Positions 1 through 8,750 of a stretch of 64,000 nt of DNA are shown here, piece after piece. Location of the stretch: contig JAZNRE010000005.1 of NCBI GenBank assembly GCA_045590535.1, positions 129,109 through 193,108 of the forward strand, given 5' to 3'. The position numbers were made by a program, and so were the translations under genes. The first letter of the stretch is position 1. Every line of letters begins with the position of its first letter. The notes below the pieces were generated by a model. It did no database searches, was not told the DNA's origin, and worked only from the letters and a program-made list of their open reading frames with translations. Source of the stretch: UMGS755 sp045590535 (GTDB lineage: Bacteria > Bacillota > Clostridia > UBA1381 > UBA9506).

Positions 1-59
1 GAAAACCATCATTCTAATGATGATAACCCAACGCAAAGTACCGGAGGGAGGGAATATAA

Positions 60-236
60 ATGTCCGAAATCAGACTTAAGGAACACGAGTCTTTAGATAG
101 TGCCCTGCGTCGTTTTAAGCGTTCTTGCGCAAAAGATGGCGTTCTTTCAGAACTCAGAAAGAGAGAGCATTATGAAAAGCCCAGCGTGAAGAGAAAAAAG
201 AAATCCGAAGCCGCCAGAAAAAGAAAGTTCAAATAA
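60..236 (+). CDS. rpsU: 30S ribosomal protein S21
   Basis: Short basic protein of 58 residues that joins the small ribosomal subunit late in assembly and helps base-pairing with mRNA. It begins MSEIRLKEHESLDSALRRFK and ends in a Lys/Arg-rich tail, the usual S21 layout and length. The ATG follows a strong purine run (GGAGGGAGGG at 43-52). It is followed by its own hairpin terminator, so it is probably the last gene of a transcript entering from the left edge. Confidence 0.95.
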   Translation: MSEIRLKEHESLDSALRRFKRSCAKDGVLSELRKREHYEKPSVKRKKKSEAARKRKFK

Positions 237-281
237 GGCTTCGTACATTACCTGTTATTTGGAAACGAAATCAGGACCATT

Positions 282-314
282 GCAGCAAGGCATTTGCCTT
301 GCTGCTTTTTCTTT
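282..314 (+). terminator. Terminator after rpsU
   Basis: A 10-bp perfect stem (GCAGCAAGGC at 282-291 with GCCTTGCTGC at 296-305) and a 4-nt loop are followed by a T-rich run. It ends the rpsU transcript. Confidence 0.85.
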
Positions 315-363
315 GCCAAAATCCCTCCACCACCTTTGGTGGTCTCCCTCCGGAATCCACTCG

Positions 364-410
364 CTGTCTGCGACGCCCCTTTAAGCAAGGAGGCTTTGCA
401 GGGGAGGCTT
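364..410. repeat. Dispersed intergenic repeat, copy A
   Basis: Non-coding purine/pyrimidine-skewed segment sharing the blocks CTGTCTGCGA, a CTTTA..GCAAGG(G)AGGCT core and GGCTTTGCAG..GAGG with the segment at 49320-49390. No ORF fits. It looks like a small dispersed repeat, but only two copies are visible here. Confidence 0.45.
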
Positions 411-427
411 ATTGATTAACCAATACA

Positions 428-468
428 AAAAGGAACAAACCCGATGCTACATCGGGTTTGTTCCTTTT
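428..468. terminator. Bidirectional terminator
   Basis: An 18-bp perfect stem (428-445 with 451-468) has a 5-nt loop and A/T runs on both sides. On the minus strand it ends the argD-argF-acetyltransferase transcript; on the plus strand it backs up the rpsU terminator. Confidence 0.85.
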
Positions 469-506
469 CAGTCTAATCGATTTTTTAAAAATGTACCACT
501 GTCGCC

Positions 507-971
507 TTATGCATAATCCTTACACAACAGGGCACGAATGTAGCCTTTGCAGAAGGTGGTGGAATGAACATAAAAGCCTCGTCCGTAATAAAACCGAACT
601 AATGAAGAGGCTTTGGCTGCTGTGTGCAGCACCACCCGTTTCACACCTAACTTGCGCATTTCGCTGTCAAAAACACCCATCATGGATTTGCCAATGCCTA
701 AATTTTGATAATCAGCACTCACACCAAAACGGGAAAGATACGCTGTGTCTTCATTGATTTGTTCCACACGCAAACTGCCCACAACTTCATCGTCAATATA
801 GGCCACATACACAAGCTTATCCACAATGTCATTTTCCACTTGTTCACGACTTTCGTGGAGAGCTGCGGTGTCGTCAAGGCCTGCAATTTCAATGTATTTT
901 TTAAAGGCCTGCTGGGTAATTTTAATAATGCTGTCTGTATCTTCAAGTGTTGCTTTACGAACTGAAAACAT
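507..971 (-). CDS. GNAT family N-acetyltransferase
   Basis: A 154-residue single-domain GNAT protein predicted to transfer acetyl from acetyl-CoA to an amine. The acetyl-CoA pyrophosphate loop is visible as YQNLGIGKSMM near residue 90, matching the Q/RxxGxG/A pattern, preceded by the beta-4 strand (TAYLSRFGVSADYQ). It lies 18 nt downstream of argF and so probably shares the argD-argF transcript. The substrate cannot be read from the sequence; a role in N-acetylglutamate formation for arginine synthesis is possible from context but unsupported by motif. Confidence 0.8.
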   Translation of the reverse strand: MFSVRKATLEDTDSIIKITQQAFKKYIEIAGLDDTAALHESREQVENDIVDKLVYVAYIDDEVVGSLRVEQINEDTAYLSRFGVSADYQNLGIGKSMMGVFDSEMRKLGVKRVVLHTAAKASSLVRFYYGRGFYVHSTTFCKGYIRALLCKDYA

Positions 972-989
972 ATTGGTTCCTCCCTTTCC

Positions 990-1910
990 TTATTCTCCCA
1001 TAGCCATAACCAAAACGGCTTTTTGAGCATGCAATCTGTTTTCGGCTTCATCAAAAATAACCGATTGCGGACCGTCAATAACCGAGTCGGTCACCTCCAT
1101 GCCACGATACGCCGGCAAGCAATGGAGGAAAATGGCATCCTTCTTTGCCAGGGCAAATAATTCGTCATTCACCTGATAGGGTGAAAAAGCCTTGACTTTT
1201 TCTGCCTTTTGGTCCTCCTGACCCATGCTGACCCAAGTGTCTGTATAAACAGCGTCGGCGTCCTTAACCGCTTCTTTAGGGTCTTCTGTTATTACAATGC
1301 GGGCACCGGTTTCTTTTGCATCTTCCATGGCTTTTTTAACCACTTCTTCGTCGCATTTATACGCCGCCGGTGTTGCCACAGCCACTTCCATGCCGCATTT
1401 GGCACCACCAAAAAGAAGGGAATGTGCCATGTTGTTGCCATCGCCCACATAGGCAAGCTTTTTGCCCTTTAAAGAGCCACAATGCTCTTGAATAGTTAAT
1501 AAATCAGCCAACACCTGACAGGGATGCAGCAAATCGGTCAAACCGTTGATAATGGGAATGGAGCCAAACTCGGCCAGTGCCTCTACATCCTCCTGACGGT
1601 AAGTACGAATCATGATGCCGTCTAAATAGCGGGATAAAACCTTGGCGGTATCGTGAATGGTTTCACCTCTGCCCAACTGAATGTCATTGGAGCTTAAAAA
1701 CAGCGCATGGCCGCCCAACTGATACATGCCCACCTCAAAGGACACCCTGGTTCTTGTGGAGGATTTTGAAAAAATCATGCCCAAAGTTTTGCCCTGCAGC
1801 AAGGGATGAGGAATCCCCTCTTTTTGCTCTTTTTTGAGCTTTGCCGCTAAAGTTAATGCTTTTTCTATGTCCTCCGGTGACCAATCATGTAAAGATAATA
1901 AATGTTTCAT
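990..1910 (-). CDS. argF: Ornithine carbamoyltransferase
   Basis: Condenses ornithine with carbamoyl phosphate to give citrulline, in the cytoplasm. The carbamoyl-phosphate loop STRTR is at residues 51-55, HPCQ at 129-132 and the ornithine-side HCLP loop near residue 265. The length of 306 residues is typical. I chose the ATG at 1910 because AGAAAGG lies 9 nt upstream; an in-frame ATG at 1931 lacks an RBS. It follows argD in the same direction, giving an argD-argF-GNAT operon. The catabolic (argI/arcB) role is less likely because argG, argH and argD are nearby. Confidence 0.95.
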   Translation of the reverse strand: MKHLLSLHDWSPEDIEKALTLAAKLKKEQKEGIPHPLLQGKTLGMIFSKSSTRTRVSFEVGMYQLGGHALFLSSNDIQLGRGETIHDTAKVLSRYLDGIMIRTYRQEDVEALAEFGSIPIINGLTDLLHPCQVLADLLTIQEHCGSLKGKKLAYVGDGNNMAHSLLFGGAKCGMEVAVATPAAYKCDEEVVKKAMEDAKETGARIVITEDPKEAVKDADAVYTDTWVSMGQEDQKAEKVKAFSPYQVNDELFALAKKDAIFLHCLPAYRGMEVTDSVIDGPQSVIFDEAENRLHAQKAVLVMAMGE

Positions 1911-1989
1911 AATCTGCAACCTTTCTGCCATTGTGCAAAATTCGTCTGCACATGCAATTTATTCTGCGGCGTAACTTTGCGCCCTTGTG

Positions 1990-3189
1990 TTATAAGCTTT
2001 TTAAAATTTCTGTCAAGTCGTCAATAAAGGTGTCCACCATTTCTTTTTCGATAATCAGCGGCGGAGCTATGCGCAAAATGGAATCACCCACAGCACCCGC
2101 TAAATATTTTTTATTAAAAAGCTCGCCCTGAATGGTTTTGGCAATCGGCTCTGAAAATGCCACGCCCAGCATAAGACCAAAACCTCTCACCTGACTGATG
2201 ACGGGGAACTTCTTCATAAGCTCTTCTAATTTTTCTTTAAAATAACCGCCAACTACAGCGCTGTTTTCTACCAATTTTTCTTCATCAAAGGCTTTAAAAA
2301 CAGCTAAACCGGCTGCTGTTGCCAAAGGGTTACCGCCAAAGGTTGTGCCATGGTCACCCGGCTCAAAGCCAGCTGCAACCTCTGCTTTAGCACAAACGGC
2401 ACCAATGGGAACACCGCCGCCCAAGGCCTTTGCCATGGTGAAAATATCCGGCTCAATGCCAAAGTTTTCGTAGCAAAACAGCTTACCGGTGCGACCCATG
2501 CCGGTTTGAATTTCATCAACAATCAGCAAAATGTCTTTTTCTTTGCACAAAGCCACAACCTGCTCTACATAGCTTTTGTCTAAAGGACGCACACCCGATT
2601 CACCCTGCACCAGCTCCAGCATAATGGCGGCTGTTTTTTCGGTCACCGCATTTTGCAGTGCTGCAAAATCATTGGCGGGCACATGGGTAAAGCCGGGGGT
2701 TAAAGGCTTGTAGGGCTTTTGATATTTCGGTTGCCCTGTTGCTGCCACGCAGGCCAAGGTACGGCCATGGAAAGAGTTTTCTAAAGTGATGATTTCACTT
2801 TTTTCAGGCTGTCCTTTTTTATAAAAATAAATTTTTGCCAGTTTCACCGCACCCTCATTGGCTTCGGCACCGGAATTGGCAAAGAAAACCTTGTCGCAAA
2901 CCGAGTGTTTCACAATTTGTTCGGCTAATTTTGCCTGATTTTCGATATAATATAAACTGGAGGTGTGCAGCAGGGCGTCAATCTGGTCGTGCAAAGCCTT
3001 TTTCAAGGTTTTGTGACCGTGACCCAAAGCACTCACCGCAATACCGGCTAAAAAGTCAGTATATTTTTCACCCTCTGTATCGTATAAATACATGCCTTCA
3101 CCTTTTACAAAAGCAACCGGTGTTCGCTTGCCAAAGGTGTTCATGTAATACTGATTGTCAAGCTCCATGATTTGTTGTAAATTCATCAT
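1990..3189 (-). CDS. argD: Acetylornithine aminotransferase
   Basis: PLP-dependent class III aminotransferase that converts N-acetylglutamate semialdehyde to N-acetylornithine. Visible motifs are NSGAEANEGAVKLA (phosphate-binding region), SFHGRT, the VDEIQTGMGRTG segment with the cofactor-contacting Asp, and MAKALGGGVPIGA with the Schiff-base Lys. Length 399 residues. The start at 3189 follows AAGGAG and AAGG; a longer ORF start at 3231 would overlap the promoter. It is the first gene of argD-argF, and its promoter carries a TGCAT palindrome likely to bind ArgR. Confidence 0.93.
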   Translation of the reverse strand: MMNLQQIMELDNQYYMNTFGKRTPVAFVKGEGMYLYDTEGEKYTDFLAGIAVSALGHGHKTLKKALHDQIDALLHTSSLYYIENQAKLAEQIVKHSVCDKVFFANSGAEANEGAVKLAKIYFYKKGQPEKSEIITLENSFHGRTLACVAATGQPKYQKPYKPLTPGFTHVPANDFAALQNAVTEKTAAIMLELVQGESGVRPLDKSYVEQVVALCKEKDILLIVDEIQTGMGRTGKLFCYENFGIEPDIFTMAKALGGGVPIGAVCAKAEVAAGFEPGDHGTTFGGNPLATAAGLAVFKAFDEEKLVENSAVVGGYFKEKLEELMKKFPVISQVRGFGLMLGVAFSEPIAKTIQGELFNKKYLAGAVGDSILRIAPPLIIEKEMVDTFIDDLTEILKSL

Positions 3190-3219
3190 TCGTCCTTCTC
3201 TCTCCTTAGTCTGTTTATA

Positions 3220-3248
3220 ATTATACATCATTTTGCATAATTATGCAA
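3220..3248 (-). promoter_or_regulatory. argD promoter with ARG-box-like operator
   Basis: The minus strand carries TTGCAT (3248-3243), a 17-nt spacer and TATAAT (3225-3220). The palindrome TGCATAATTATGCA (3234-3247) covers the -35 element and part of the spacer. With flanks it matches the ARG-box layout (TNTGNAT-N4-ATNCANA). ArgR repression is inferred from this and from the downstream genes. A second perfect 16-bp palindrome, TGTATTTGCAAATACA, lies just upstream at 3269-3284. Confidence 0.7.
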
Positions 3249-3395
3249 GTATTTTTTTAAATTTATTTTGTATTTGCAAATACATCCAAAATCGGAAAAA
3301 ATTTATATACATTTTTGTTGCATATTCCCCTATCATCCGAGCAAAATAGAACCGAGGCAAACACCTCGTAAATTTTTGAAGGAGAGTATTTAACT

Positions 3396-3587
3396 ATGAA
3401 TAGCAATAAAAAAGTTGTTCCTGAAGCTAAAGCAGCACTTGATAAGTTCAAGATGGAAGTTGCTAACGAAGTTGGCGTAAACTTAAAGGATGGCTACAAC
3501 GGTGACATCACCGCTAAAGAAGCCGGCTCCATCGGTGGTCAGATGGTTAAGAAAATGGTTGAAGCTTACGAAAACAGCATTAAATAA
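3396..3587 (+). CDS. Small acid-soluble spore protein, alpha/beta type
   Basis: A 63-residue DNA-binding protein of dormant spores that coats and protects DNA and is degraded at germination. It shows the family pattern: a KxEVANEVGV segment that contains the germination-protease region, then GYNGDITAKEAGSIGGQMVKKMVE. An AAGGAGAG RBS precedes the ATG. It stands alone between divergent argD and the converging transporter, with its own terminator, as expected for a forespore-specific (sigma-G) gene; I did not find a convincing sigma-G promoter. It shows that the organism can sporulate. Confidence 0.93.
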   Translation: MNSNKKVVPEAKAALDKFKMEVANEVGVNLKDGYNGDITAKEAGSIGGQMVKKMVEAYENSIK

Positions 3588-3622
3588 CAACCGCCTCAAG
3601 ATTTTGTGACAAAAAGATAAGA

Positions 3623-3662
3623 GGGGATGTAAAAAAACAAACCGTTTTTTACATCCCCTTTT
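3623..3662. terminator. Terminator after the SASP gene
   Basis: A long stem (3623-3638 with 3644-3658, GGGGATGTAAAA...TTTTACATCCCC) is followed by TTTT. It can also act on the minus strand for the converging transporter gene. Confidence 0.75.
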
Positions 3663-3722
3663 AGACTGTTTAAAAACACTCTTTCCGTGTGCACGGCTTG
3701 TTTAAGAAAAGCTCTCTTTGGA

Positions 3723-5018
3723 CTATGCCTCTTCTTCCATTTTCTTGAAAAACGGTTTCCAGCGCCAACGGGTTACCATACAAGAAACCATTGCAAGGAG
3801 CGCCAAAGGAATCCATAATGAAATCGTTATGTTCCATCCGAAAGCTTCTGCCAGGGCGCCGAATCCGTAATTGGATATGGCTGTGCCTACATAAGACATG
3901 GCGTTTAAAAATCCTGTGAACGCTGCTGCTTGGCCAAAGGGTGCCAGGCGAAGCGGAACCAAAGAAATGCCTACCTGATTAACGCCTACCATGAGAATGG
4001 TGGTAACGCCCAGTAAAGCCACGCACAAGACCACCGGTAACCGTCCAATAAAACACAAAACAGCAAGGGGCAGCGCTGTAAATGCACACATGGCAATCAA
4101 GGATTTCATTTCATCTTTGAATAACCGATCAGACATATAAGTGCCCACATAAACACCTACAACATTCGCTATGGGAATTAAAATTGATAACAACAGTGCA
4201 ACAGTTGGCGTTACATCATACACCTCTGATATAATCGCCGGCACCCAAGTGCCGACGCCACCGTTTAGCACGCCTTGGACAATAATAGCCGGTATCATAA
4301 AAATGACACCCGAAGCTATGAGCAAGGGGAAGAAATTCATGTAATAGCCGGTTTCTGTGGGGGCACCTTTTGTTAACCCCTCATAAGAATCTTCTGTTCT
4401 TTTGCACACCGGCTCTGCAGCCTCTTTATGTAAGACCCGCTTTGTGTGAATAGAGGTAACAACCCACATAATGCCGATTCCAAGCAAGATAAAGGATGGA
4501 ATTAAAAACACCGCCATATAGTGAAAATTCTCTAATATAACCGTTGAAACAAGATAGGCCACAATGGAGCCAACGGATGCACCTGTTGCAATGAGCACAC
4601 AGGCTTTTTTGCGCTGCTTTCTTGGCAGAATGTAAGAAATGATGTAGAAAATCGGAGACCAGAACAAAGAGTTAGCGAGACCGTTTAAACCCCAGAAAAA
4701 GAGCATGACGCTATAGCTTGATGAGCCAATATACATCATGGCATTGCTAAGAGCTGAAGCAAACACACCGGCGCCAACCAGCTTAAAGCTGGAAACTCTG
4801 TTTCCCAGATAACTGGCAAGCAACTGGCCAACACCATAACTAACAAAAAACACCGTGCCGATCATGCCACTTTGAGCTTTGTTAAAAACGCCCTCTTGAA
4901 TCATGCTGACTAAAGCTGCTGAATAATTCATACGACCAATATAACTACACATATAAACTAGCCAACACGCTGCAAACAAAATCTTGCCTGTGCGCTCACT
5001 TCTTAACTCTTGTCTCAT
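3723..5018 (-). CDS. MFS transporter, OPA-like
   Basis: A 431-residue membrane protein with about 12 hydrophobic segments and the major facilitator layout. The N-terminal YIGRMNYSAAL and the central charged loop (about residues 200-225) resemble the organophosphate:phosphate antiporter branch (GlpT/UhpC-like), but the substrate is not readable. Its start overlaps the upstream acetyltransferase stop by 4 nt (ATGA), so the two are translationally coupled. No regulator is adjacent. Confidence 0.8.
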   Translation of the reverse strand: MRQELRSERTGKILFAACWLVYMCSYIGRMNYSAALVSMIQEGVFNKAQSGMIGTVFFVSYGVGQLLASYLGNRVSSFKLVGAGVFASALSNAMMYIGSSSYSVMLFFWGLNGLANSLFWSPIFYIISYILPRKQRKKACVLIATGASVGSIVAYLVSTVILENFHYMAVFLIPSFILLGIGIMWVVTSIHTKRVLHKEAAEPVCKRTEDSYEGLTKGAPTETGYYMNFFPLLIASGVIFMIPAIIVQGVLNGGVGTWVPAIISEVYDVTPTVALLLSILIPIANVVGVYVGTYMSDRLFKDEMKSLIAMCAFTALPLAVLCFIGRLPVVLCVALLGVTTILMVGVNQVGISLVPLRLAPFGQAAAFTGFLNAMSYVGTAISNYGFGALAEAFGWNITISLWIPLALLAMVSCMVTRWRWKPFFKKMEEEA

Positions 5019-5569
5019 ATCTCTTTTTCCTTTCCCAATAATGCCTTGTGATCCTCTTTAGTCAGGCTGTAACACACATCGTCGACCACGCGACCATCAT
5101 ATAGATGTCGGGCTTGTGAGAGAGTCCCCTCATACTGAAAGCCGCATTTTTCAATCACACGCTTTGAACGGCTGTTTTCACTGAAATGATATACGCTGAT
5201 TAAGGAAAGCTGCATGGTTTCAAAGCCATAGTGAACCAGCGCCTTGGCACACTCGGTCATGTAGCCCTTGCCCCAATAGGCATCGTCAAGCACATAACCC
5301 AGCATGCGAACATGTTCATTCATGCGCTTATGGTCATGGTGCAAACCGCAAGAACCAATCAAGCGTCCGCTTTCTTTTTCTAAAATGGCCCAAACCTCGT
5401 CGCCTTCCATAAACTCTTTCAGAATGCGTTTGGAATCCTCTATGGTTTCATGAGGTTTCCATCCGGCATGAGAGCCAACATTGGGGTTGATGCAATAGGC
5501 ATGCATGGCCTCTAAATCCGATTCTACAAAACGGCGCATGAGCAAGCGCCCGGTTTCAATTCGTTCCAT
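5015..5569 (-). CDS. GNAT family acetyltransferase, RimJ/RimL-like
   Basis: A 184-residue Acetyltransf_3-type protein. It opens with the family signature IETGRLLMRRF, has YWGKGYMTEC as the acetyl-CoA loop near residue 100 and the closing SENSRSKRVIEKCGFQYEG motif. Such proteins acetylate ribosomal-protein N-termini, amino acids or small molecules; which one applies here is unknown. It lies 14 nt after the Nif3-like gene and overlaps the transporter, so it may be co-transcribed with both. Confidence 0.83.
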   Translation of the reverse strand: MERIETGRLLMRRFVESDLEAMHAYCINPNVGSHAGWKPHETIEDSKRILKEFMEGDEVWAILEKESGRLIGSCGLHHDHKRMNEHVRMLGYVLDDAYWGKGYMTECAKALVHYGFETMQLSLISVYHFSENSRSKRVIEKCGFQYEGTLSQARHLYDGRVVDDVCYSLTKEDHKALLGKEKEI

Positions 5570-5583
5570 TTTATTGCCTCATT

Positions 5584-6363
5584 TCAAAAACTATGCCAGG
5601 GATTTTTCTCTTGGCTCACCGTAACCTGCAGACTATCACCAAAAGCCTCGGTCAGCTTCTCTTTCAAAAATTTGCAAAAGCCAATTTCCGCATCGTAGTG
5701 GCTAACGCTGATAAGATTTAATCCGTTTTCCACGGCAAACCGAGCGTGATGATGCTTAAAGTCGCCGGAGATATAAACCTCTGCCCCTAATGTATGGGCA
5801 TCATAAATCAAATCCCCGCCGCCACCATTGCAAACGGCCATCTTGCTGACAGAATTGGATAAATCGCCTACATAAGAAAGGGTTGCACCTTGAAAACTCT
5901 TTTGACCTCTTTTTAAAAGTTCTTCTAAAGAGCAGGGCTGCGCCAGCTCACCAATGCGACCAATGCCAAATTCTTCGCCGGAAAAGGCGCTTCGGTTTTG
6001 AAAATCACCAAAGCTATCTAAAAACAGGTCACACAGGCCATTTTCTGCCGCATCAAAATTCGTATGCATAGCATAAAGACCAATGCCTTTTTGCAGCAAA
6101 CGGCGCACTGTGCGCTCATTACCCGTGGACTCGGTTAAGCGTGTTAAGGGTTTGAAAATTAAGGGATGATGAGAAATAATTAAGTCTATCCCCTGCTCCT
6201 CTGCCTGCTGCACAGTGTTCTCATCGGCATCTAAAGCAACGAGCACCTTGTGAACATCTTCACTCATGCCTTCTATCAAAAGCCCCACATTGTCATAAGA
6301 CTCGGCCAAATCCACCGGGGCCACAGTTTCTAAAAAGGCGGTCAACTGTTTTAAGCTTACCAT
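5584..6363 (-). CDS. Nif3-like dinuclear metal-centre protein
   Basis: A member of the NIF3/YqfO/YbgI family, annotated in databases as GTP cyclohydrolase 1 type 2 homologue but of unsettled function. Metal-binding motifs are visible: SHHPLIF, MHTNFD and the C-terminal SHYDAEIGF. The length of 259 residues is the short form, lacking the inserted PII-like domain of Bacillus YqfO. The start is the ATG at 6363, 10 nt after GGAGG (6374-6378), rather than TTG 6372 which abuts the RBS. It overlaps the trmK stop by 7 nt, a pairing common in Firmicutes. Confidence 0.88.
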   Translation of the reverse strand: MVSLKQLTAFLETVAPVDLAESYDNVGLLIEGMSEDVHKVLVALDADENTVQQAEEQGIDLIISHHPLIFKPLTRLTESTGNERTVRRLLQKGIGLYAMHTNFDAAENGLCDLFLDSFGDFQNRSAFSGEEFGIGRIGELAQPCSLEELLKRGQKSFQGATLSYVGDLSNSVSKMAVCNGGGGDLIYDAHTLGAEVYISGDFKHHHARFAVENGLNLISVSHYDAEIGFCKFLKEKLTEAFGDSLQVTVSQEKNPWHSF

Positions 6364-7058
6364 GTTGCGCAAACCTCCTTTAAAGCTAAAAGATCGTTTA
6401 TCAAATCCGAAACCTGTTGTTTTTTCTCTAAAACATCTTCCCTCTCTGTCCGGTCAAGGCCGTGAAGGGTTTGCTGATATTTAGCAAGCAACTGGCGAAC
6501 GAGCACCGGTGTTAACGGATCACGCTCATCTAAAAGCCGCTGGCCCACATGATAATAAACCGGTTTTTCTATATTCATTTCGCCTCTCTCGATGCGCATA
6601 ATGGTGTAAAGCTTTTCATCTTCTTGTGCCAATTTTTCTTTTACAATGCAAAAGCCGTTTTGCTCTAAATAAGCACGCAGCTCTGCCGTTGCTGTCATGG
6701 GCTGCAAAATATAGGTCTTTAAATAGAAAGGGGCTTCTTCTAAAATCTGCGCAATCAAGAGCCCGCCCATGCCGGCAATCACTGCGGTATCCACTTCACC
6801 CTGCTGTAAGGCACATAAACCATCTGACAAGCGGGTTTCGATCTTTTCCTTCATGTCAAAACGCTCAATGTTCTTTTGAGCACGGCTTAAGGGCCCTTCC
6901 TTTACATCCATGGCCAATGCCTTTACTATGATGTTTTTCTGACATAAATAAATGGGAACGTATCCATGATCCGTTCCCACATCCGCTAGGGTTGCACCGG
7001 TAGGCACGCTGTCGGCAATTGCACGCAAGCGAGGGGTTAAAACCGATTCAATATTCAT
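6357..7058 (-). CDS. trmK: tRNA (adenine(22)-N1)-methyltransferase
   Basis: SAM-dependent methyltransferase that modifies A22 of tRNAs. The SAM-binding motif DVGTDHGYVPIYL is near residue 25 and AGMGGLLIA near residue 95; both are diagnostic of the TrmK/YqfN family. At 233 residues it has the usual length with a helical C-terminal domain. It is directly coupled to the nif3-like gene downstream. In Bacillus the pair follows rpoD; here an acyl-CoA ligase is upstream instead. Confidence 0.9.
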   Translation of the reverse strand: MNIESVLTPRLRAIADSVPTGATLADVGTDHGYVPIYLCQKNIIVKALAMDVKEGPLSRAQKNIERFDMKEKIETRLSDGLCALQQGEVDTAVIAGMGGLLIAQILEEAPFYLKTYILQPMTATAELRAYLEQNGFCIVKEKLAQEDEKLYTIMRIERGEMNIEKPVYYHVGQRLLDERDPLTPVLVRQLLAKYQQTLHGLDRTEREDVLEKKQQVSDLINDLLALKEVCATW

Positions 7059-7073
7059 GTGAAAATTCCTTTT

Positions 7074-8738
7074 CTACTCATGATTTTGCTTTCTGATTTC
7101 AGCGCGCTTAATTTTGCCGCCCAGTGTTTTTGGCAGCTCGTCCACAAATTCAACAATACGGGGATATTTATAAGGCGCTGTGGCCTGCTTAACATAGTTT
7201 TGCAGTTCTTTAACCAGCTCTTCTGAAGGACTGTAGCCCTTGGCCAGAACAACCGTTGCTTTAACAACTTGTCCACGAATGGGATCCGGCGCTGCCGTAA
7301 TGGCACACTCCACAACAGAGGGGTGCTCAAGCAGAGCGCTTTCAACCTCAAAGGGACCAATGCGATAGCCGGAGCACTTGATAACATCATCGTTACGGCC
7401 CACAAACCAGTAATAGCCTTTGGAGTCGCGCCATGCCATGTCACCTAAGTTGTAGTTGCCGCTGCCTAAATATTGTTTTGTTAAATCGTCATCGTGATAG
7501 TAGCCTGTGAAAAGACCAACAGGCGGGTTTTTATCCACGCCCATAACCACAATGCTACCTTCGTCACCATCTTCACAAATGTTACCATCGGCATCTAAAA
7601 GCTGGATGTTATATAAAGGCGAAGGCTTGCCCATAGAGCCGGGAATCGGCTCAAACCAAGGGAAGTTCGCCAGCATAACCGAGCTTTCACTCTGACCAAA
7701 TCCCTCGCAGAGCTTAAGACCGGTTAACTCATACCATTTCTTAAAAATCTCCGGATTTAATGGCTCACCGGCTATGCAGCAATGCTGAATGCAGGAAAGG
7801 TCAAACTTGGTTACATCCTCCTGCAGCATAAACCGGAACATGGTCGGCGGTGCACAGAAGGTTGTCACCTGATATTTTGTAATTTTTTCAAGCAAATGGA
7901 GGGGGATAAATTTATCCATATCATAGGCAAAAATAACGGCACCGCAAATCCATTGACCGTAAATTTTACCCCAGCCAAATTTGGCCCAGCCGGAATCGGA
8001 AACGCTCATATGTAGCTTGTTTTCCTGCACCTGCTGCCAATATTTAGCCGTTACAATATGACCTAAAGGATAGGAAAAATTATGCCGTACCATTTTGGGC
8101 ATACCCGTTGTGCCTGAGGTAAAATAGACAAGCATGGTATCATCCCAACGGGTTGCTTCGTCACCTGTAGGACGGGGAAACTCTGCGCTATGCTTGGCAA
8201 TTTCGGTTGTGAAATCCTGCCAGCCTTCGCGCTTTTCACCCACTAAAATTTTGTGCTTTAAGGTTTTTGCCTCCACCTCAGCCAGTTCAACCTGCTCAAT
8301 AACAAAGGGGTCGTTCACACAGACCACTGCCGAAATTTCAGCAGCATTTGCCCGATAGGCAATATCTTTTTTTGTCAGCTGCAGTGAACCGGGAATTAAA
8401 ACAGCACCGATTTTATGCAGAGCTGTTGCACAAACCCAATATTCCCAACGGCGACGCAAAATTAAAAGCACCACAGAGCCTTTTTGAATGCCCAGGGATT
8501 TAAAATAGTTGGCCGTTTGGTTGGAAAGACGGCTAATGTCAGAAAAGGTTAGTCTTTCTTCATGGTCGTGGTCATCGCACCAAACCAAAGCCATCTTCTC
8601 CGGCTCTTCTTTCGCCCAGGCATCCACAATGTCAAAGCCAAAGTTGAAGTCCTCCGGCACGGTTACTTTATAATTTTGTTTAAAATCTTCGTAAGAATCA
8701 AAGTCAATTCTCGGTAAAAAACGATTTAAGAGCAACAT
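7074..8738 (-). CDS. AMP-dependent acyl-CoA synthetase
   Basis: A 554-residue ANL-superfamily ligase that activates a carboxylic acid through an acyl-adenylate to its CoA thioester. The P-loop-like motif YFTSGTTGMPKMVRH lies near residue 210, the GEPLNPE and GFGQSES segments follow, and the C-terminal catalytic Lys lies in LGGKIKRAEIR. The layout resembles medium-chain acyl-CoA or acetyl-CoA ligases, but the acid is not readable. It lies 12 nt after the XRE/cupin gene, which probably regulates it or binds its substrate. Confidence 0.85.
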   Translation of the reverse strand: MLLLNRFLPRIDFDSYEDFKQNYKVTVPEDFNFGFDIVDAWAKEEPEKMALVWCDDHDHEERLTFSDISRLSNQTANYFKSLGIQKGSVVLLILRRRWEYWVCATALHKIGAVLIPGSLQLTKKDIAYRANAAEISAVVCVNDPFVIEQVELAEVEAKTLKHKILVGEKREGWQDFTTEIAKHSAEFPRPTGDEATRWDDTMLVYFTSGTTGMPKMVRHNFSYPLGHIVTAKYWQQVQENKLHMSVSDSGWAKFGWGKIYGQWICGAVIFAYDMDKFIPLHLLEKITKYQVTTFCAPPTMFRFMLQEDVTKFDLSCIQHCCIAGEPLNPEIFKKWYELTGLKLCEGFGQSESSVMLANFPWFEPIPGSMGKPSPLYNIQLLDADGNICEDGDEGSIVVMGVDKNPPVGLFTGYYHDDDLTKQYLGSGNYNLGDMAWRDSKGYYWFVGRNDDVIKCSGYRIGPFEVESALLEHPSVVECAITAAPDPIRGQVVKATVVLAKGYSPSEELVKELQNYVKQATAPYKYPRIVEFVDELPKTLGGKIKRAEIRKQNHE

Positions 8739-8750
8739 AATTCATCCTTT

